Position numbers and translations under genes: made by a program
Assembly (NCBI GenBank): GCA_035772735.1
Contig: JASDFA010000007.1
Coordinates: 77,077,501 to 77,141,500, forward strand
Source of the DNA: Datura wrightii
Taxonomy: Eukaryota; Streptophyta; Magnoliopsida; Solanales; Solanaceae
Direction of reading: 5' to 3'
DNA: 64,000 nucleotides
The notes under the pieces: model-generated
Databases searched by the model: none
What the model was told of the DNA's origin: nothing
Seen by the model: the letters and a program-made list of their open reading frames with translations, nothing else
Shown: positions 34,229 to 45,574 of the stretch, in pieces
How positions within the stretch are numbered: the first letter of the stretch is position 1
Layout: the number at the start of each line of letters is the position of its first letter

Positions 34229-36995
34229 TGTCACGCCCCACCTTGGGGGGTATGACTGGCACCTGGTGCCCAACTAAGACCTGACCTGCTGAACTGTTAA
34301 GCCTGGGCGCGTCTGGCGCCTGGCTGGCTCTAACTCAAATTTCTGGAAACAAAAGGCTATATAACGGCTGTAAATATAGCCCCCGGTCCATTGGCCTATA
34401 GCCTTCTGTACCTGTATTACAGCTGACCAGAAACAAGGTAATTCAGGGGAACCTATGCGGGCCGACAAGGCCACCATGCTGTCTAGTTATCTGCAAACTC
34501 AAGCATAACATACTGAAAAGCTACATGACCGGCAAGGTCACCACTACTGGTAAACTATGGCCCCACACGGCCATTACAAAAGAAAGAAGTAGTAAGGCAA
34601 CTATACAACTGCACGGCCTCTCACGACCGGCTCATCTGACCACAGGGAATATATACAGACTGCAAGCCTCTAAGAAGGATAATAGAAATGATCGGGACAG
34701 GGCCCCGACCTACCCGTACTATACAACAAAAGGAACCGAACTACACCTCTAAAAATTCAGTCTTCGGATGACAGGAGCTGAATATTCGACCGCTGATGGG
34801 GATCACGTGGTATTGCCTGCGCGTCTATGGGTACCTGCAGGCAAGTAATGCAGTGCCCCACTGGGCGTCAGTACCGCTGGTACTGAGTATGTAAAGCAAA
34901 CTGAATACAGCTGAATACAAGTAATATAACTAAAAATTCTGAATAGTATGAGATAACTGAATCTGTAAGAACTGAAGGGATATCTGAAATTAATAACATA
35001 ACTGTCAAAACTGAAATAAGAAGGAGTAGATAACTGTCTGATAGTGTAGATCGTACCTGTTTTTAATCATACTGAAGGGAGTAGGAATCATACCTGGAGA
35101 TGTATCATTCTACTACTAATCTGCTCATATCTACTGTAATATAGCATAACATACATAACATAACATGGCATACACAACCTTACCCGGCCCCCATAAGCCG
35201 GGGGGTACAATCAACACAGAATCTATACCCCTACCCCGGTCAACCCATCTCCTATATTGGCTGTAAGCATCCTGCCGGTCCCCTGGGTATGCACTTGGGC
35301 TCGCTGAGCCCCTGACTATAACTGTATCTGAGTCCGGAGGACTCCTGAATCTGCACCCGGGCGTATCCGCTCGACTGGGGTGTGTAAGGGCCGATCAAGG
35401 CACAAGTATGGGGAAAAACTGGCATCCCATCTTCGTCCCCTGGCGGGACGGCATGCCACTCGGTAGAGTGACGTATCCTCGTCCTCTGGCGGACGAGTCG
35501 ATACAGCTATTAACCCTGGGCGGTCATGGATGCTAGGTAATCCAACCCCAAACAATACAACGGTCTCAACTGGTAATACTGTCTGGGTATCTCACATGCT
35601 GAGGCTAATAGGGATACAATATCATATATATTACATGCTGGGCTACTGATAGTAATCTGTACGTATTTAATACGTGCTGAGGCAGGTAAAGATGTATAAA
35701 TGTGAACATAGTCTCCTGCCGGGCTGTACTAAGCAAATGCTATATAAGATAATGTTTCTGCTGAAAATTCTGCTGTTTACTAAGTTTCTGTATACACTAT
35801 ATGCTGGACTAATGATAGAAATAAGTACATACTTAATACATGCTGAGGCTGGAAGTACTATATATGTATGTACGAATATAATCTTTCTGCTAGACTACGT
35901 TGTATACTAACTTTCTATAGTAACAGGATTTACTAATCCTGACATGCTTTCTGAACTTCATTTTAGTCTGCTATTCTATTTCTGAAGTGCTTTACGGATA
36001 CTGTACTACTTCACGGGGTTTCAGCTGAACACAACAATATCTTAACATGGCATATTACATCATACACTGAATATACTGGGTAATCTCTAACGCTTGCGTT
36101 AGAATCTATTTCATACCGTTAGGTTTCATACACATTACAACCCAATGTTTCCCACATTGTACCACCATTCATAATAACGCAATACTCGACTTCTGAACAT
36201 TCTACTGGTCCGTAGTTTATTACGCTATACTGATATTACTTAACTTGCCGAAGAAAACTAACTTTACATACCTTATCTTCGACTATTCGTCCGTCGGACG
36301 AGGCTCGGCCGGTACTTCAACTATTTTCTCCCAACTGCATTCATAAATACGTCAATCAATACTAAATACAACATTACTATAAATAGCGACATTACTTTCG
36401 ATTTAATTTATAGCCTAAACTTAGGCTTATCGAAAGACGGTCAAAAACTCGCTATTTTCCAGCGGCCCAGAAGGGAGAATTATTTACTTCTCAGCTAGGA
36501 ACACATAGACATTAATTTAGAGCAATTCTACTTACTTTAGTTCGGCGGCTCGCCGATTCGTCGGCCGTATTTCGCAAAACTAACTCCGTAGAAATGCTCT
36601 CTGCTGCTAAATACCTTGGTATCTAGGATTAATTTGGGTTTGGGTAGCGTTTGGCAGCGTAATCGGACGAAAATATTTACTTCTCCCTCGATTCTCTCTG
36701 TTTGCTGCGTGTTCTGGAATTTGTTTTCAAGTATAATCTGATTTGGACTGAAGTGGAGGCTTTATATACTTGGGCCTGGACACGGGCAACGTGTCACGGA
36801 GCCATCGCAGAGGCCTCACCTCCGTGACACGCTGCCATCGCGGAGGGGCTATGCCTCGGCTCCTCCCGCGATGGTTCGACAGGTTTCTCGTCCGATCTTT
36901 TCCCGGGCCTTTCCCTAGCACGTATGGCTTTCAAATATGCTTAACCAACGTGCGAATAGGTCATCTAAGTGCCAGGAATTCTACGGGGTATAACA
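34229..36995 (-). repeat. Solo LTR of chromovirus family T, minus strand
   Basis: On the minus strand it starts TGTTATACCCCGTAG and ends GGGGCGTGACA, 2767 bases. It is flanked by the perfect 5 bp duplication GAGTC (34224-34228 and 36996-37000), so a full element inserted in H's gag and was later reduced to one LTR by LTR-LTR recombination. It carries the GTGTCACGGAG-18 bp-CTCCGTGACAC module at 36791-36830 and a TATA box at 36761-36768 (both on the minus strand). Open frames inside are chance. Confidence 0.9.
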
Positions 36996-38764
36996 GAGTC
37001 TTTGCACGAGGCATGGTTAAGGTTTAAAAAGAAGGTTGCTCTTTGCCCAAATCATGGATTGCCGGATGGAGTGCTTCTCCAAGCTTTTACAAGGCCCTTG
37101 ACTCAATCAACAAGTCCGTGTCCAACAACCTTGTGGGTGGTTCTATTATGGATCAAACATATGGGTTGTCCAAAGCCCTTCTAGACAGAATGACAAAGAC
37201 CGATAGGGTTTGGCAGACAAGAAAAACAAATGTTTCCACTCATGAAATTAGCTCAAGTGCATTGGCGATGGAGTTTTGAAAAATTGATGAGAGCGGGATA
37301 AGAATCTTGCCAAGATCATAACACAATTAGAATTGATGACAAAGCACATGATGGAAGTATGGCCCAAGGTGGTAAATACTGTGGGAATGTCGGGTCCCTT
37401 ACAATATGAGGGAGAGTCGTCACCACCAAGATATAAAGAAGAATGCCAATACATGGGCAACCAAATGGGAGGTCCTCGACCTAGACTCCAAGGAGAAAAC
37501 CAGGGCCCATGGCGCCCAAGTGATGACAACCAATGTTGGATAAATTGTGAGCCACAGGAATGGTCTGAAAGGAATGAAATGGGGTAATAGAGAGCCAAAC
37601 CAAGAGGGTGATCGCTATCACCGGAGTTCGAACCCATATGTTCCCCCTCCAAAGGTTCCGAATCCCCACAATTAGCCAAGCGTGAGTGATGCAAGTAACT
37701 CAAAAATTGAAGAAATGCTATCGAGAGTTCTGAAGAAGGTTTAGTCGACCGAAAATGGGGTGAAAGAATTAAGAGGGGAGGTTTCTAACCTTGCCCAAAC
37801 ACTGAGTTCACATTCTGCCTCCATCAATCACTTGGAGGCCCAAATGAATCACTTGTCTACTCAAATGAACCCCCAGATGAAGGGAACACTACCTAGTGAC
37901 ACAATGCCTAATCTTAAGAAAGACAGTCAATGCATGGCTATTGTCACTAGCAGTGGCAAGGTGATTGGAGATGCCCCGGTGAATCCTAGTGAGGTTAATA
38001 ACCAAAAGTTAACTAAAGAAGATGAAGTCGACACAATGCCAATGACCCCAAGGAATGAGGAAAAGATTGATGAGGAAGGAGAGGGAAGGATGATGAAATC
38101 CTCTCACATGCTGATAATGATGAGGCGGGCATGAAGGCCCCATTTGATGACAAGGTTGAAACAAGAATCTCACCTGCTTATCCACAACGGATGGCCAAGA
38201 AAAAGAAGGACGACCAGTTCAAAAAGTTTGTTGACATGTTTAGCAAGTTGTCCATGAATATACCATTAGTTGATGCTCTACTCCAAGTGCCTGGTTATGT
38301 AAAGTTTATGAAAGAATTACTGATGAATAAAAAGGTGGTTGATGTAGGTAATGGAGAGAAAACACACCATTGTAGTGGGTAATGATGAGTAATCTTGCCC
38401 CCAAACCGGAGGACCCAGGAGCTTTCATAATCCCGTGTACAATTGGGATATGAGTGTTTAAAAAAGCTCTATGTGATCTAGGCGCCAGCATAAATTTGAT
38501 GCCCCTACTCATTTTCAACAAATTGGGACTCGAAAGCACAAAGTCGACGTCGATAAGGCTGCTCATGACAGATAGATCAATAAAAAGACCGATGAGGGTG
38601 TTGGAAGATGTGTTGGTAAGAGTGGACAAGTTTATTCTACCAGCTTATGTTGTTATTTTGGATTGTGAAATGGATGTGGAGGTTCCCATTATTTTGGGAA
38701 GACCATTGTTAGCTACGAGGAGAGCCGTGGTGGATGTGGAGCTTGGAGAGCTAAAATTTTGAGT
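36996..38764 (+). pseudogene. gag-pro: Athila gag 3' part and aspartic protease of element H
   Basis: Gag resumes with ESLHEAWLRFKKKVALCPNH, shifts frame near 37060, and continues (ASPSFYKALDSINKSV, ALLDRMTKTDRVWQTRKTN) to about 37280. A decayed middle follows (37281-37750). The helical spacer is open at 37760-38134, and the spacer motif KFVDMFSKLSMNIPLVDALL lies at about 38225-38285. The aspartic protease is open at 38454-38762: active-site DLGAS (about 38475), LPAYVVILDCEMDVEVPIIL and GRPLLATRRA. It would cleave Gag-Pol. It ends at a stop in 38761-38763; instead of RT, the hairpin block follows within 200 bases. Confidence 0.85.
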
Positions 38765-38917
38765 TGGAAGTGAGGAAGTCACCTTCAAGGTGTGTCCATC
38801 AACTGAAACACCCCTCGAATGCAAGGTGGTTGGAGTATTGAAAAATGAAGAAGAAGACAAGTGATTAGAGCTGAAGGAGACGGAGTCGGATGATAACCCG
38901 TCGGAAAAGAGATCCAC

Positions 38918-38964
38918 TTCATGCCACAATGTTAACTAAGGCACTTCTTGGGAGGCAACCTATG
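38918..38964 (+). other. Conserved hairpin block (element H), weakened
   Basis: ATGCCACAATGTTAACTAAGG leads to stem II CTTGGG / CCTATG around AGGCAA (38947-38964), with one mismatch and one G-U pair. Stem I is poorly paired here. The block follows the protease directly because RT, RNase H and integrase are gone. Confidence 0.6.
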
Positions 38965-40497
38965 TGTTAAGTGAATTTATTTGATGTTTTTGTTGTTTTT
39001 GTTTTTGTAGGAGCTGTGAAGTGAGGAACAAAGGGAGAAACAAACCCTGAAAAGAGGAATAGCGGAATCGGCGAGTCGCCAGTCCAAAAACATGAACCGC
39101 CGATGAAGGCGAGTGCAAAACAGAAGGCTGGGTTTAGAATGAAGGACCGGCGGACCCATTGGCTAACCACTGAATCAAAATCGTGGACCGCCAGTGGGTT
39201 GCCTATGTAAGATAAAGGACCTAAAGCTCGGGCACATGAGCGACTGGTAATTGGCGGATCGCCGATTCCATCCACGAACTGCCGGTGGGTCACCGTCCAA
39301 GAAATAGATACTGGACATAAAATACATGGTAGAGGAAATTAAAGTGACGGAATGCCAGTGTGATTTGGCGAACCGCCGATGAAGCGCCAGTCGAGGTATG
39401 AGATTTTTTCAAAATGGAATTTAAAAAGCTAGCCCACAAAATCTCAAATACATGACCAGCCACCCTATTATGCAAATATTCCCCTAATTCCCCCCTTTCC
39501 ACCATTTTTCCATTCCATTTTTGTCTTTCCATTACCCAACATTCCTATTTCCCCATATTCCATTATTTTCAACCTTTCCACCTTCCCACTTCCCAGTAAT
39601 ACACCCACATTAAACTCTCCACCTTCCTCTCAACCTATCAAACTTCCATCTTTCACCTATAAAACCCTCTCCATATTTCACTAACACACTCACTTTACTC
39701 ACATTTTCTTCCTATACTACATATATCTAGAATTGCCATTGTATGATTTAGCTAATCTTTTTGGAAGTCCAAGTGTGCAAGCAATCCTCCAAATTTGGCA
39801 AATATTTTCTTGCCCTGTTCTTAATTTTCTCATTGGTGCTTAATTCTTTAGAAGTAACATTTGGTTTCCCCTCCTTATTGAACTCATGAATATTCTATAG
39901 ATGTTGAATGGAATGGAAAATATGTGCTTATGTGTGTGAAATCTTGAAAAGGGTAAAGTCTGAATAACCCAATTGCATAAGTGCAATGTTTTGCACGATG
40001 ATAGACCGGGTGACACCATTTTTAAGGGTTAATCGTCATGAGAGTGTGTTTGAATGGAGTAGTTATGATTTTATCATGTTGTGTGTGAGTGTGTGTTAAT
40101 GGGTGTCTGTGAATATTTAAGTTCAAATTTTGGGAGACGATGGGGTATGGCATTTCGCCGATCAAATTTGGTGAATTGTCGATGTAACGCCGGATCACTC
40201 TGAAAATTGGCTTCCCGCCACTGAGTGGATCCCGCATTACATTGGCAGTACAAGAACCTGGACCAGTGATTCGCCACTTAATCGATGATACATCCCTCAC
40301 TTGCTCAGTTTTCTGTAAGGCATTGGCCGGTAAACGGCGGTCCGCAAAATTGCTTCTACAAACCGTCGGTCCTTCACCGGTGCTATTGGTTCTCTAAATG
40401 ATTGTTTGGTCTCCCTTATTTCTCAGTTCTCCCTCAGAGTAGTTTTTTATGTTATTTCTATTTTCTCTTCAAATAGCTGTCACTAACATCATTCTTG
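38965..40497 (+). other. Spacer before env-like ORF of H with GGCGA/CCGCC motif clusters, TATA box and possible intron
   Basis: Clusters of GGCGAATC / CGCCAGT / GGCGGATCGCCG-type words lie at about 39060-39395 and 40140-40390, matching the words in this element's U3. Between them a pyrimidine-rich stretch carries CTATAAAAC (39658-39665), a good TATA box. The segment ends with a pyrimidine-rich run and TTCTTGCAG (about 40492-40500), a plausible splice acceptor just before the env-like coding sequence. Promoter and intron are inferences. Confidence 0.5.
39658..39665 (+). promoter_or_regulatory. Possible internal TATA box upstream of env-like ORF (element H)
   Basis: CTATAAAA lies downstream of the first internal motif cluster, mirroring the order of cluster and TATA box in the LTR. 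Confidence 0.4.
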
Positions 40498-40500
40498 CAG

Positions 40501-41158
40501 AAAAACAAATCACGTCTTCATTAAGGAACTCAGGAAAAGGAAAGGCCCCTGTTCATCTTCTAGAAAAATCAAGGGCAAGGCAAAGGCCACTCCCCCACGT
40601 GCTAACACCAAGGAAGAAATAAACTTCTGCATCCCCAACATGCAAGAGCATTACGTCATTTGTTAAGGCCGATCAATCACCGTGGAGAAGCGGTTTGACT
40701 TGGCAGGTTGAGAGGTGATTTTCCCAACATCATCGACCAATTCATAGCAAGAAAATGGCATGCATTTTCCAACCCTCTCCCACATTACTACCCTAACTTG
40801 GTGATGGAGTTCTATGCCTCATATCAGGACCGAAAAGAGAGCATGCACCACAGGGGAAAAGTGGATGATTTCCCTTGTTTGCCATCAGTTATGATCCGGG
40901 GAGGAAATCGACATGACCCCGACTGCCATAAATTACCTGTTCTGGGAGGATGAGATTTACTCTAGCAGGGAGTACATGGCAGGGTAGCTGATATGAAGGA
41001 TCAGTTCCCTGGGTAGCCCACATCATCGCAGTGACAATCCTCTGTAGGCCACAATGGGTGGCGAAATCTCTCGCCACGACTTGAAGTTCGAGGACAAGCT
41101 GTGGCTAGATTTTTTTTTGTGCTCGAATCATCCCCTTTAAAAATGAGTAAAGGGTCAG
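40501..41158 (+). pseudogene. Env-like third ORF of element H, N-terminal part
   Basis: After the acceptor-like CAG comes a Lys-rich start (KELRKRKG, KIKGKAKATPPRANTK). A broken domain of the same general type as in B and E follows: NIIDQFIARKWHAFSNPLPH, LVMEFYASYQD and TPTAINYLFW in shifted frames. Several stops and frameshifts are present. A solo LTR of the K type interrupts it at 41159 with target duplication GTCAG; reading continues at 42581. Confidence 0.7.
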
Positions 41159-42580
41159 TGATCTTGGGCAAATTTATATGCCCAAGTGATACTCAAATGT
41201 GTCATTTTAGCCTTGTTTATCTATCAATGTTTATACATTCTCATGTGATTGGTAATAAAATATGAATTTATACTAACCAACATGATTAGCGTTGTTTTGC
41301 AGGTGAAATATAATTTTGGGAAGCTAAAATGCGTGTTGGGAGAGATCGGGGTTGGACTCGGAGGTTAGCAAAGGAAAAAACATTGGAAGGCACAAATTAT
41401 AGGGGCTCCGCGATGGAGCCGTGTCACACTGCCATCGCGGAGGCCTTCTGCCTGGATAGGGAATTTTTGGCCAAATTCCAGTGAAGGTGCGCGTTGGGGC
41501 CGTGGCACGTTGGCCTAGCCCCGCGTTGCATGCCGTGCCACATTGGGCCTTATTATCTAGACACTCAATTTCCAGTAAGGGTCCGCGTCAGTGGCGTGTC
41601 ACAGAGGCAGTGCTCCGCGATGCACTCCGTGACACGTTGCTTGTTATTCCGGGAAAAATTCCCACTAGTATAAATAGAACACTTAGGTTCATTTTTAATT
41701 ATTCTGACTGGGTGGAGCAAGAATGTGGGTTATAGGCAGTTGAGGGGACGAAAATTTCAGGGTTTTTCTCTATCTCCTTCTTCTTGAATTCAATTGCTTG
41801 TATGTTTAACACTCATTTAACGATGTTTAATCCACGAATGAGTGGCTAATTCCTCTTCTTGCTGAGGTTAAGAACAATTGTATTGAAATGTGATTGTTGA
41901 TTAAGTTGGTTTTTCATCTTTTCTTCCATGGTTGTTCTATTGATTCTTGTTCTTACTGCATTAATGTGTGGCCTATGTTAATGTATATCTAAAAAGTCCA
42001 GTTTCACTCGAGAGAGCAAGAAATTGGAAAGTCGTGAATCAATAGGATATGATCTTTTCTTAGTTTGGGAAAATTGAGAATTGATTTACCTTCAGGATAG
42101 AAATATACCTGAAGGTCGTATTAGTCAATTAAGGAATCGATTTTGTATGGCTAGAACATGAATTTCGTTTAATCATAGAAATGTAGGTAGACGGTTCATG
42201 ATTCTTAAGTTGGGTTAAATACGAGAGTTTTAATCCATTGGCAATAATTCTTGACTAGCAACCGGAGGAAAGATTAACCAAATTATATCGATAATTTATT
42301 TCTTTACATGTTCATTTAACCTCAGTATGCTCACATTCATAGTTCAGACTCACATTAGATATTCGTTTTAGACTTAGCATAAAAATTAGACATCAAAATA
42401 TCAAACTCTTCTTTGCACTGTTGTCTTCATTGTTAGAGTTAAAATATAGTACACTTGAGTAGATTGTTACCTTATCCCAGTCCCTGTGGGATCGATACTT
42501 GGCTTACTTAAGCCACTTTACTACTTGTTCGACCACGTGCACTTGCGTGTAGCTTTATACCCAAAGCAGACCAGCGAACA
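41159..42580 (+). repeat. Solo LTR of a K-related family (K2)
   Basis: TGATCTTGGGCA ... CAGCGAACA, 1422 bases, with perfect duplication GTCAG (41154-41158 and 42581-42585). It is related to but distinct from K's LTR. It starts with the inverted repeat CTTGGGCA / TGCCCAAG (41162-41185). U3 has CCGCGATGG / CCATCGCGG and then GTGTCACAGAG-18 bp-CTCCGTGACAC (41596-41635) before the TATA box GTATAAATA at about 41668. Confidence 0.9.
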
Positions 42581-42585
42581 GTCAG

Positions 42586-42971
42586 CCTGGAAATCGCCAT
42601 TCTTATTGCTTGCATAATGATAGGAGTCCCCATTTACTTCGGGGAAATTGTTGCTCAACAAATGAATAAAAAGACCCGACAGTCCAGCACCTCAATGCCC
42701 TATGCCGTCTTGATTTCCCGGCTTTGCACAACAACTGGAGTGCCTCTGTTCCCCGATACAACTCCTTCTGCTGCTCTAGGAGTGATAGACATTGATCGGA
42801 AGAGTGATGCCGAGGCATCGGTAATGAAAAGAAAGAAACTTCAAGCCTTTGGAGTGCAAGAAAGATCCCTGTCCCATGGGTCAGACCAACAACCACACGC
42901 CTCAGAGTCAAATGTTTCCCAATCGGAAATGTCAGGCCAAGCATCAGGAGACATGCCTTAATGGGGAGAAT
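42586..42971 (+). pseudogene. Env-like third ORF of element H, middle part
   Basis: The reading resumes after the solo LTR: MIGVPIYFGEIVAQQMNKKT, TSMPYAVLISRLCTTTGVPL, then a Ser/Gln-rich tail. This matches the second half of the plant transposon protein domain (compare IMEGYAINFPQYIAQEIRER of B). The frame is open from 42617 to 42961. Element K cuts it at 42972 with duplication AGAAT. Confidence 0.75.
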
Positions 42972-43418
42972 TGATCACGGGCAAAAATATATGCCCGAGA
43001 TAAGCTTTATGACTTAAATTAGTCTTGTAAATCTAAGTTATCGTATACATTTTCATGTAATTTTATATGAAGTGAAGATATGTGCTAACCAACATGATTA
43101 GCCTTTGTTTTGTAGGTTTTGATGACTTTTGAGTAACTAATCCATGAGTTGGTGAAGTAGATGCTTGGAAACGAAATCAACACGCGAACGTCGGCAAAGT
43201 GGAGGCACAAAACAGCCCACCGGCGCGTCGACAAGGTGCCACGGCAGGCAGGCCGCTCACAACAGCCCACCTGCGCATTGGCAACGTGCCACGGTAGGTG
43301 GCCTCCGTGACCAAGGGCTGCCAACGCGCTGCCCAAGCAGCGTGACACGCTGCCAACGCGGCAGGGTGCTGCCCGGGCCGATTTCGGGTGATTTCCAGAG
43401 GGCCTCCACGTCCGTAGC

Positions 43419-43458
43419 GTGTCACGGAGGCCGTGCTCCGCGATGCACTCCGTGACAC
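43419..43458 (+). promoter_or_regulatory. 11 bp inverted repeat with 18 bp spacer upstream of K TATA box
   Basis: GTGTCACGGAG (43419-43429) and CTCCGTGACAC (43448-43458) are perfect complements with an 18-base spacer containing CTCCGCGATG. The TATA box begins 33 bases later. The same module occurs in the K2 solo LTR and in all T-family LTRs here. Confidence 0.7.
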
Positions 43459-43490
43459 GTTGCTTGTTATTCCGAGAAAGAGTCCTACTA

Positions 43491-43500
43491 CTATAAATAA
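43491..43500 (+). promoter_or_regulatory. LTR TATA box, element K
   Basis: CTATAAATAA; the 3' LTR equivalent is at about 57620-57628. Confidence 0.65.
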
Positions 43501-44416
43501 CACACTTAGGTTTATTTTTCAAGAATTCAGACTTGGTGGAGCAAGGACGTGGGTTACAGACAGTTGAGGGACGAAAAAGCTAAGGGTTTTTCTCTCTTTC
43601 TTTCTTCTTTCAATCAATTGTTTGTATGATTAACACTTGTTTTAGGATGATTAATCCACAAATGAGTGGCTAATTCTCTTCCTTGCTGAGGTTATGAACA
43701 ATGGTGATGAATTTTGATTATTGAATTATATGGTTTTTCATCTTCTTCTTCCATGTTGTTCTATTAATTCTTTTTCTACTGCATTGGTGTGTGGCCGACA
43801 TTAATGTACATCTAAAAAGTCCGATTTCACTCGAGAGAGCACGAAATTGGAAAGTTGTGAATTAATAGGGTATTGTTCTTAACTTGATTTGGGAAAATTG
43901 AGTTTTGATGTGCTTTCCTGATAGAAATATACTTGAAAGCCGTATTAGTCAATTTACGAACCGGAATTGTATTGCTAGGTCATGAATTGCATTTGATCAC
44001 AGAAATGTAGAAAGATGGTTTATGATTCTTAAGTGAGATTAAATACGAGAGTTTTAATCTCTTGGCTAATGTTCTTGGCTAGCAACAGGAAGAGAAGAAT
44101 AACCGAATTATGATTATAATCAAGTTCATTGCTTGTTCTTAACCTTGGCATGCTCATATCCATAGTTTCAATTCAAAGTAGATATTTGTTAATAGTTTTA
44201 GTACATAATTTATAAATAAAAATTATTTAACTTTTGGTTACGTTGTTGTCAGCATATATAGAAGTAAGATAGAATATAGTATACTTGAGCAATTTTTACT
44301 TATCCAGAGTCTCCTTGGTTCGATACTTGGCTTACTTAGCCACTTTATTACTTGTTTGACCACGTGCACTTGCGTGTCGGTTTTTAACCCCTATAGCAAA
44401 CACCCGAACAAGTTTT

Positions 44417-44434
44417 TGGCGCCGTTGCCGGGGA
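44417..44434 (+). other. Primer binding site of element K (tRNA-Asp type)
   Basis: TGGCGCCGTTGCCGGGGA, perfect match to the tRNA-Asp complement. Confidence 0.92.
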
Positions 44435-44570
44435 GACTTGGCAATAGGTGAATTTGTTTTAAGTGTAATTTACTGTATTCTTATTTTTCTCAAGTGTTGA
44501 CAACTTAGTCTTAGTGTTTGTTTTAATTCTTTTGCATTTTACTCTTTCTTTTTCAAATACCCTTATTGAC

Positions 44571-45517
44571 ATGACATCGTGGAATATAAATGGTTTCAAT
44601 GGTGGATACTCATATTTTAGTGAATCTTGTCTGAATTGCGGAGGACACCACTTGTGGCAATAATGTAACACGTGTAATATATGTGGTGGTCAAGATGGCC
44701 ATTGGGATGGTTGTCCGAATGCATATTCCCCTCCCCCAAGCCCCTACTATGATCCTTCGGTTCTTTTTTCTGAATATAGGCAGGCTGAAAATGAGGACTT
44801 GGGACGCCAAGCTCGAATAGAAGACATGCTGAAACAACTCTTGGAGCAATCAGAAGCAATGAAGGAGGTGATGGCAATATTGAGAATTCAGCAAGAAGAG
44901 AATGCAGAGACTCTAGAAAGGATGAGCATCAAATTCACGGAGATGGTCGCTGAAGCTGAAGCGTGTGATAAATCGCAGGCAACAATTTTAGCCGATATTC
45001 AAGAGGAACTACAAGAGGAAGATAAGGGTGAATTTTTGGATGAAGCCCAACAATTAGAATCTCTTGAGTTTCCCCGTGACGGGCTCACACTTATGGAAAT
45101 CCATTCATGGAAGACGAGATAGAGTATCCCCCATTTGACATCAATGAAGAGATAGATGTCGATGCTGAGAAGGAGTATACAAGTAAGGAGGTCAAGCAAA
45201 ATGCAGTTTCAGATTTGAGGTGTATTGGACCACACTCTACACATTTTTCGACGTTAAATTTGGTTGACAACATAGAAAGAGAGTCTTCCAAGCTTATAGA
45301 GAAATGTCTAGAGGAGGACCAAGCACCATATATTTTGAAATTTGCCAACGCGGAGAGACAAAATGACTTCGCTTACTTGAGGGCCAATAAAGTAAAAAGG
45401 CAACACCTACTGTTTGGTCCTTACAATTTTTCACCACCACCCCTGGAGCATAAGAAGAAATTAGAAAAGAAATTAGGGGTGAGATTCATATCCTCAAGGT
45501 GGAGGAAAAAGTGGTGA
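44571..45517 (+). pseudogene. Zinc-knuckle ORF of element K, split by a stop/frameshift
   Basis: The first part starts MTSWNINGFNGGYSYF and carries two CCHC-like knuckles in tandem (CLNCGGHHLWQ-stop-C and CNICGGQDGHWDGC, about 44625-44715), with one in-frame TAG between them. A coiled-coil-like stretch follows (about 44800-45060: MLKQLLEQSEAMKEVMAIL, Glu-rich). The frame breaks near 45110, and a second open part (45107-45517) is acidic and then basic, ending EKKLGVRFISSRWRKKW. A zinc-knuckle protein would be expected to bind element RNA. No capsid core is recognisable, so this is not an ordinary gag. The hairpin block begins just after its stop. Confidence 0.6.
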
Positions 45518-45525
45518 AACTTGGT

Positions 45526-45574
45526 ACGTCGTGCCGCGACGTAAAATTAGGCGCTGCTTGGGAGGCAACCCAAG
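45526..45574 (+). other. Conserved double-hairpin block (element K)
   Basis: The best-formed copy. Stem I is perfect, ACGTCG / CGACGT around TGCCG (45526-45542). Stem II is perfect, CTTGGG / CCCAAG around AGGCAA (45557-45574). GGGAAGTCTGAGTACC follows at about 45672. Confidence 0.8.

Larger units (their letters stand above)
42972..44410 (+). repeat. 5' LTR of element K
   Basis: TGATCACGGGCA ... CACCCGAACA, 1439 bases. It starts with CGGGCA / TGCCCG inverted repeat. U3 contains GC-rich words and GTGTCACGGAG-18 bp-CTCCGTGACAC at 43419-43458, then the TATA box CTATAAATAA at 43491. About 15 differences from the 3' LTR over the first 570 bases counted by eye (near 2.6%). Confidence 0.92.

Noticed and set aside
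43085..43522. Long overlapping frames on both strands, repeated at 57214-57651
   Set aside because: They lie in the GC-rich U3 of K's LTRs and recur only because the LTR is duplicated; no domain is seen.
44417..44434. tRNA-like sequence TGGCGCCGTTGCCGGGGA
   Set aside because: It is only the 18-base complement of a tRNA 3' end placed after an LTR, which makes it a primer site and not a tRNA gene.
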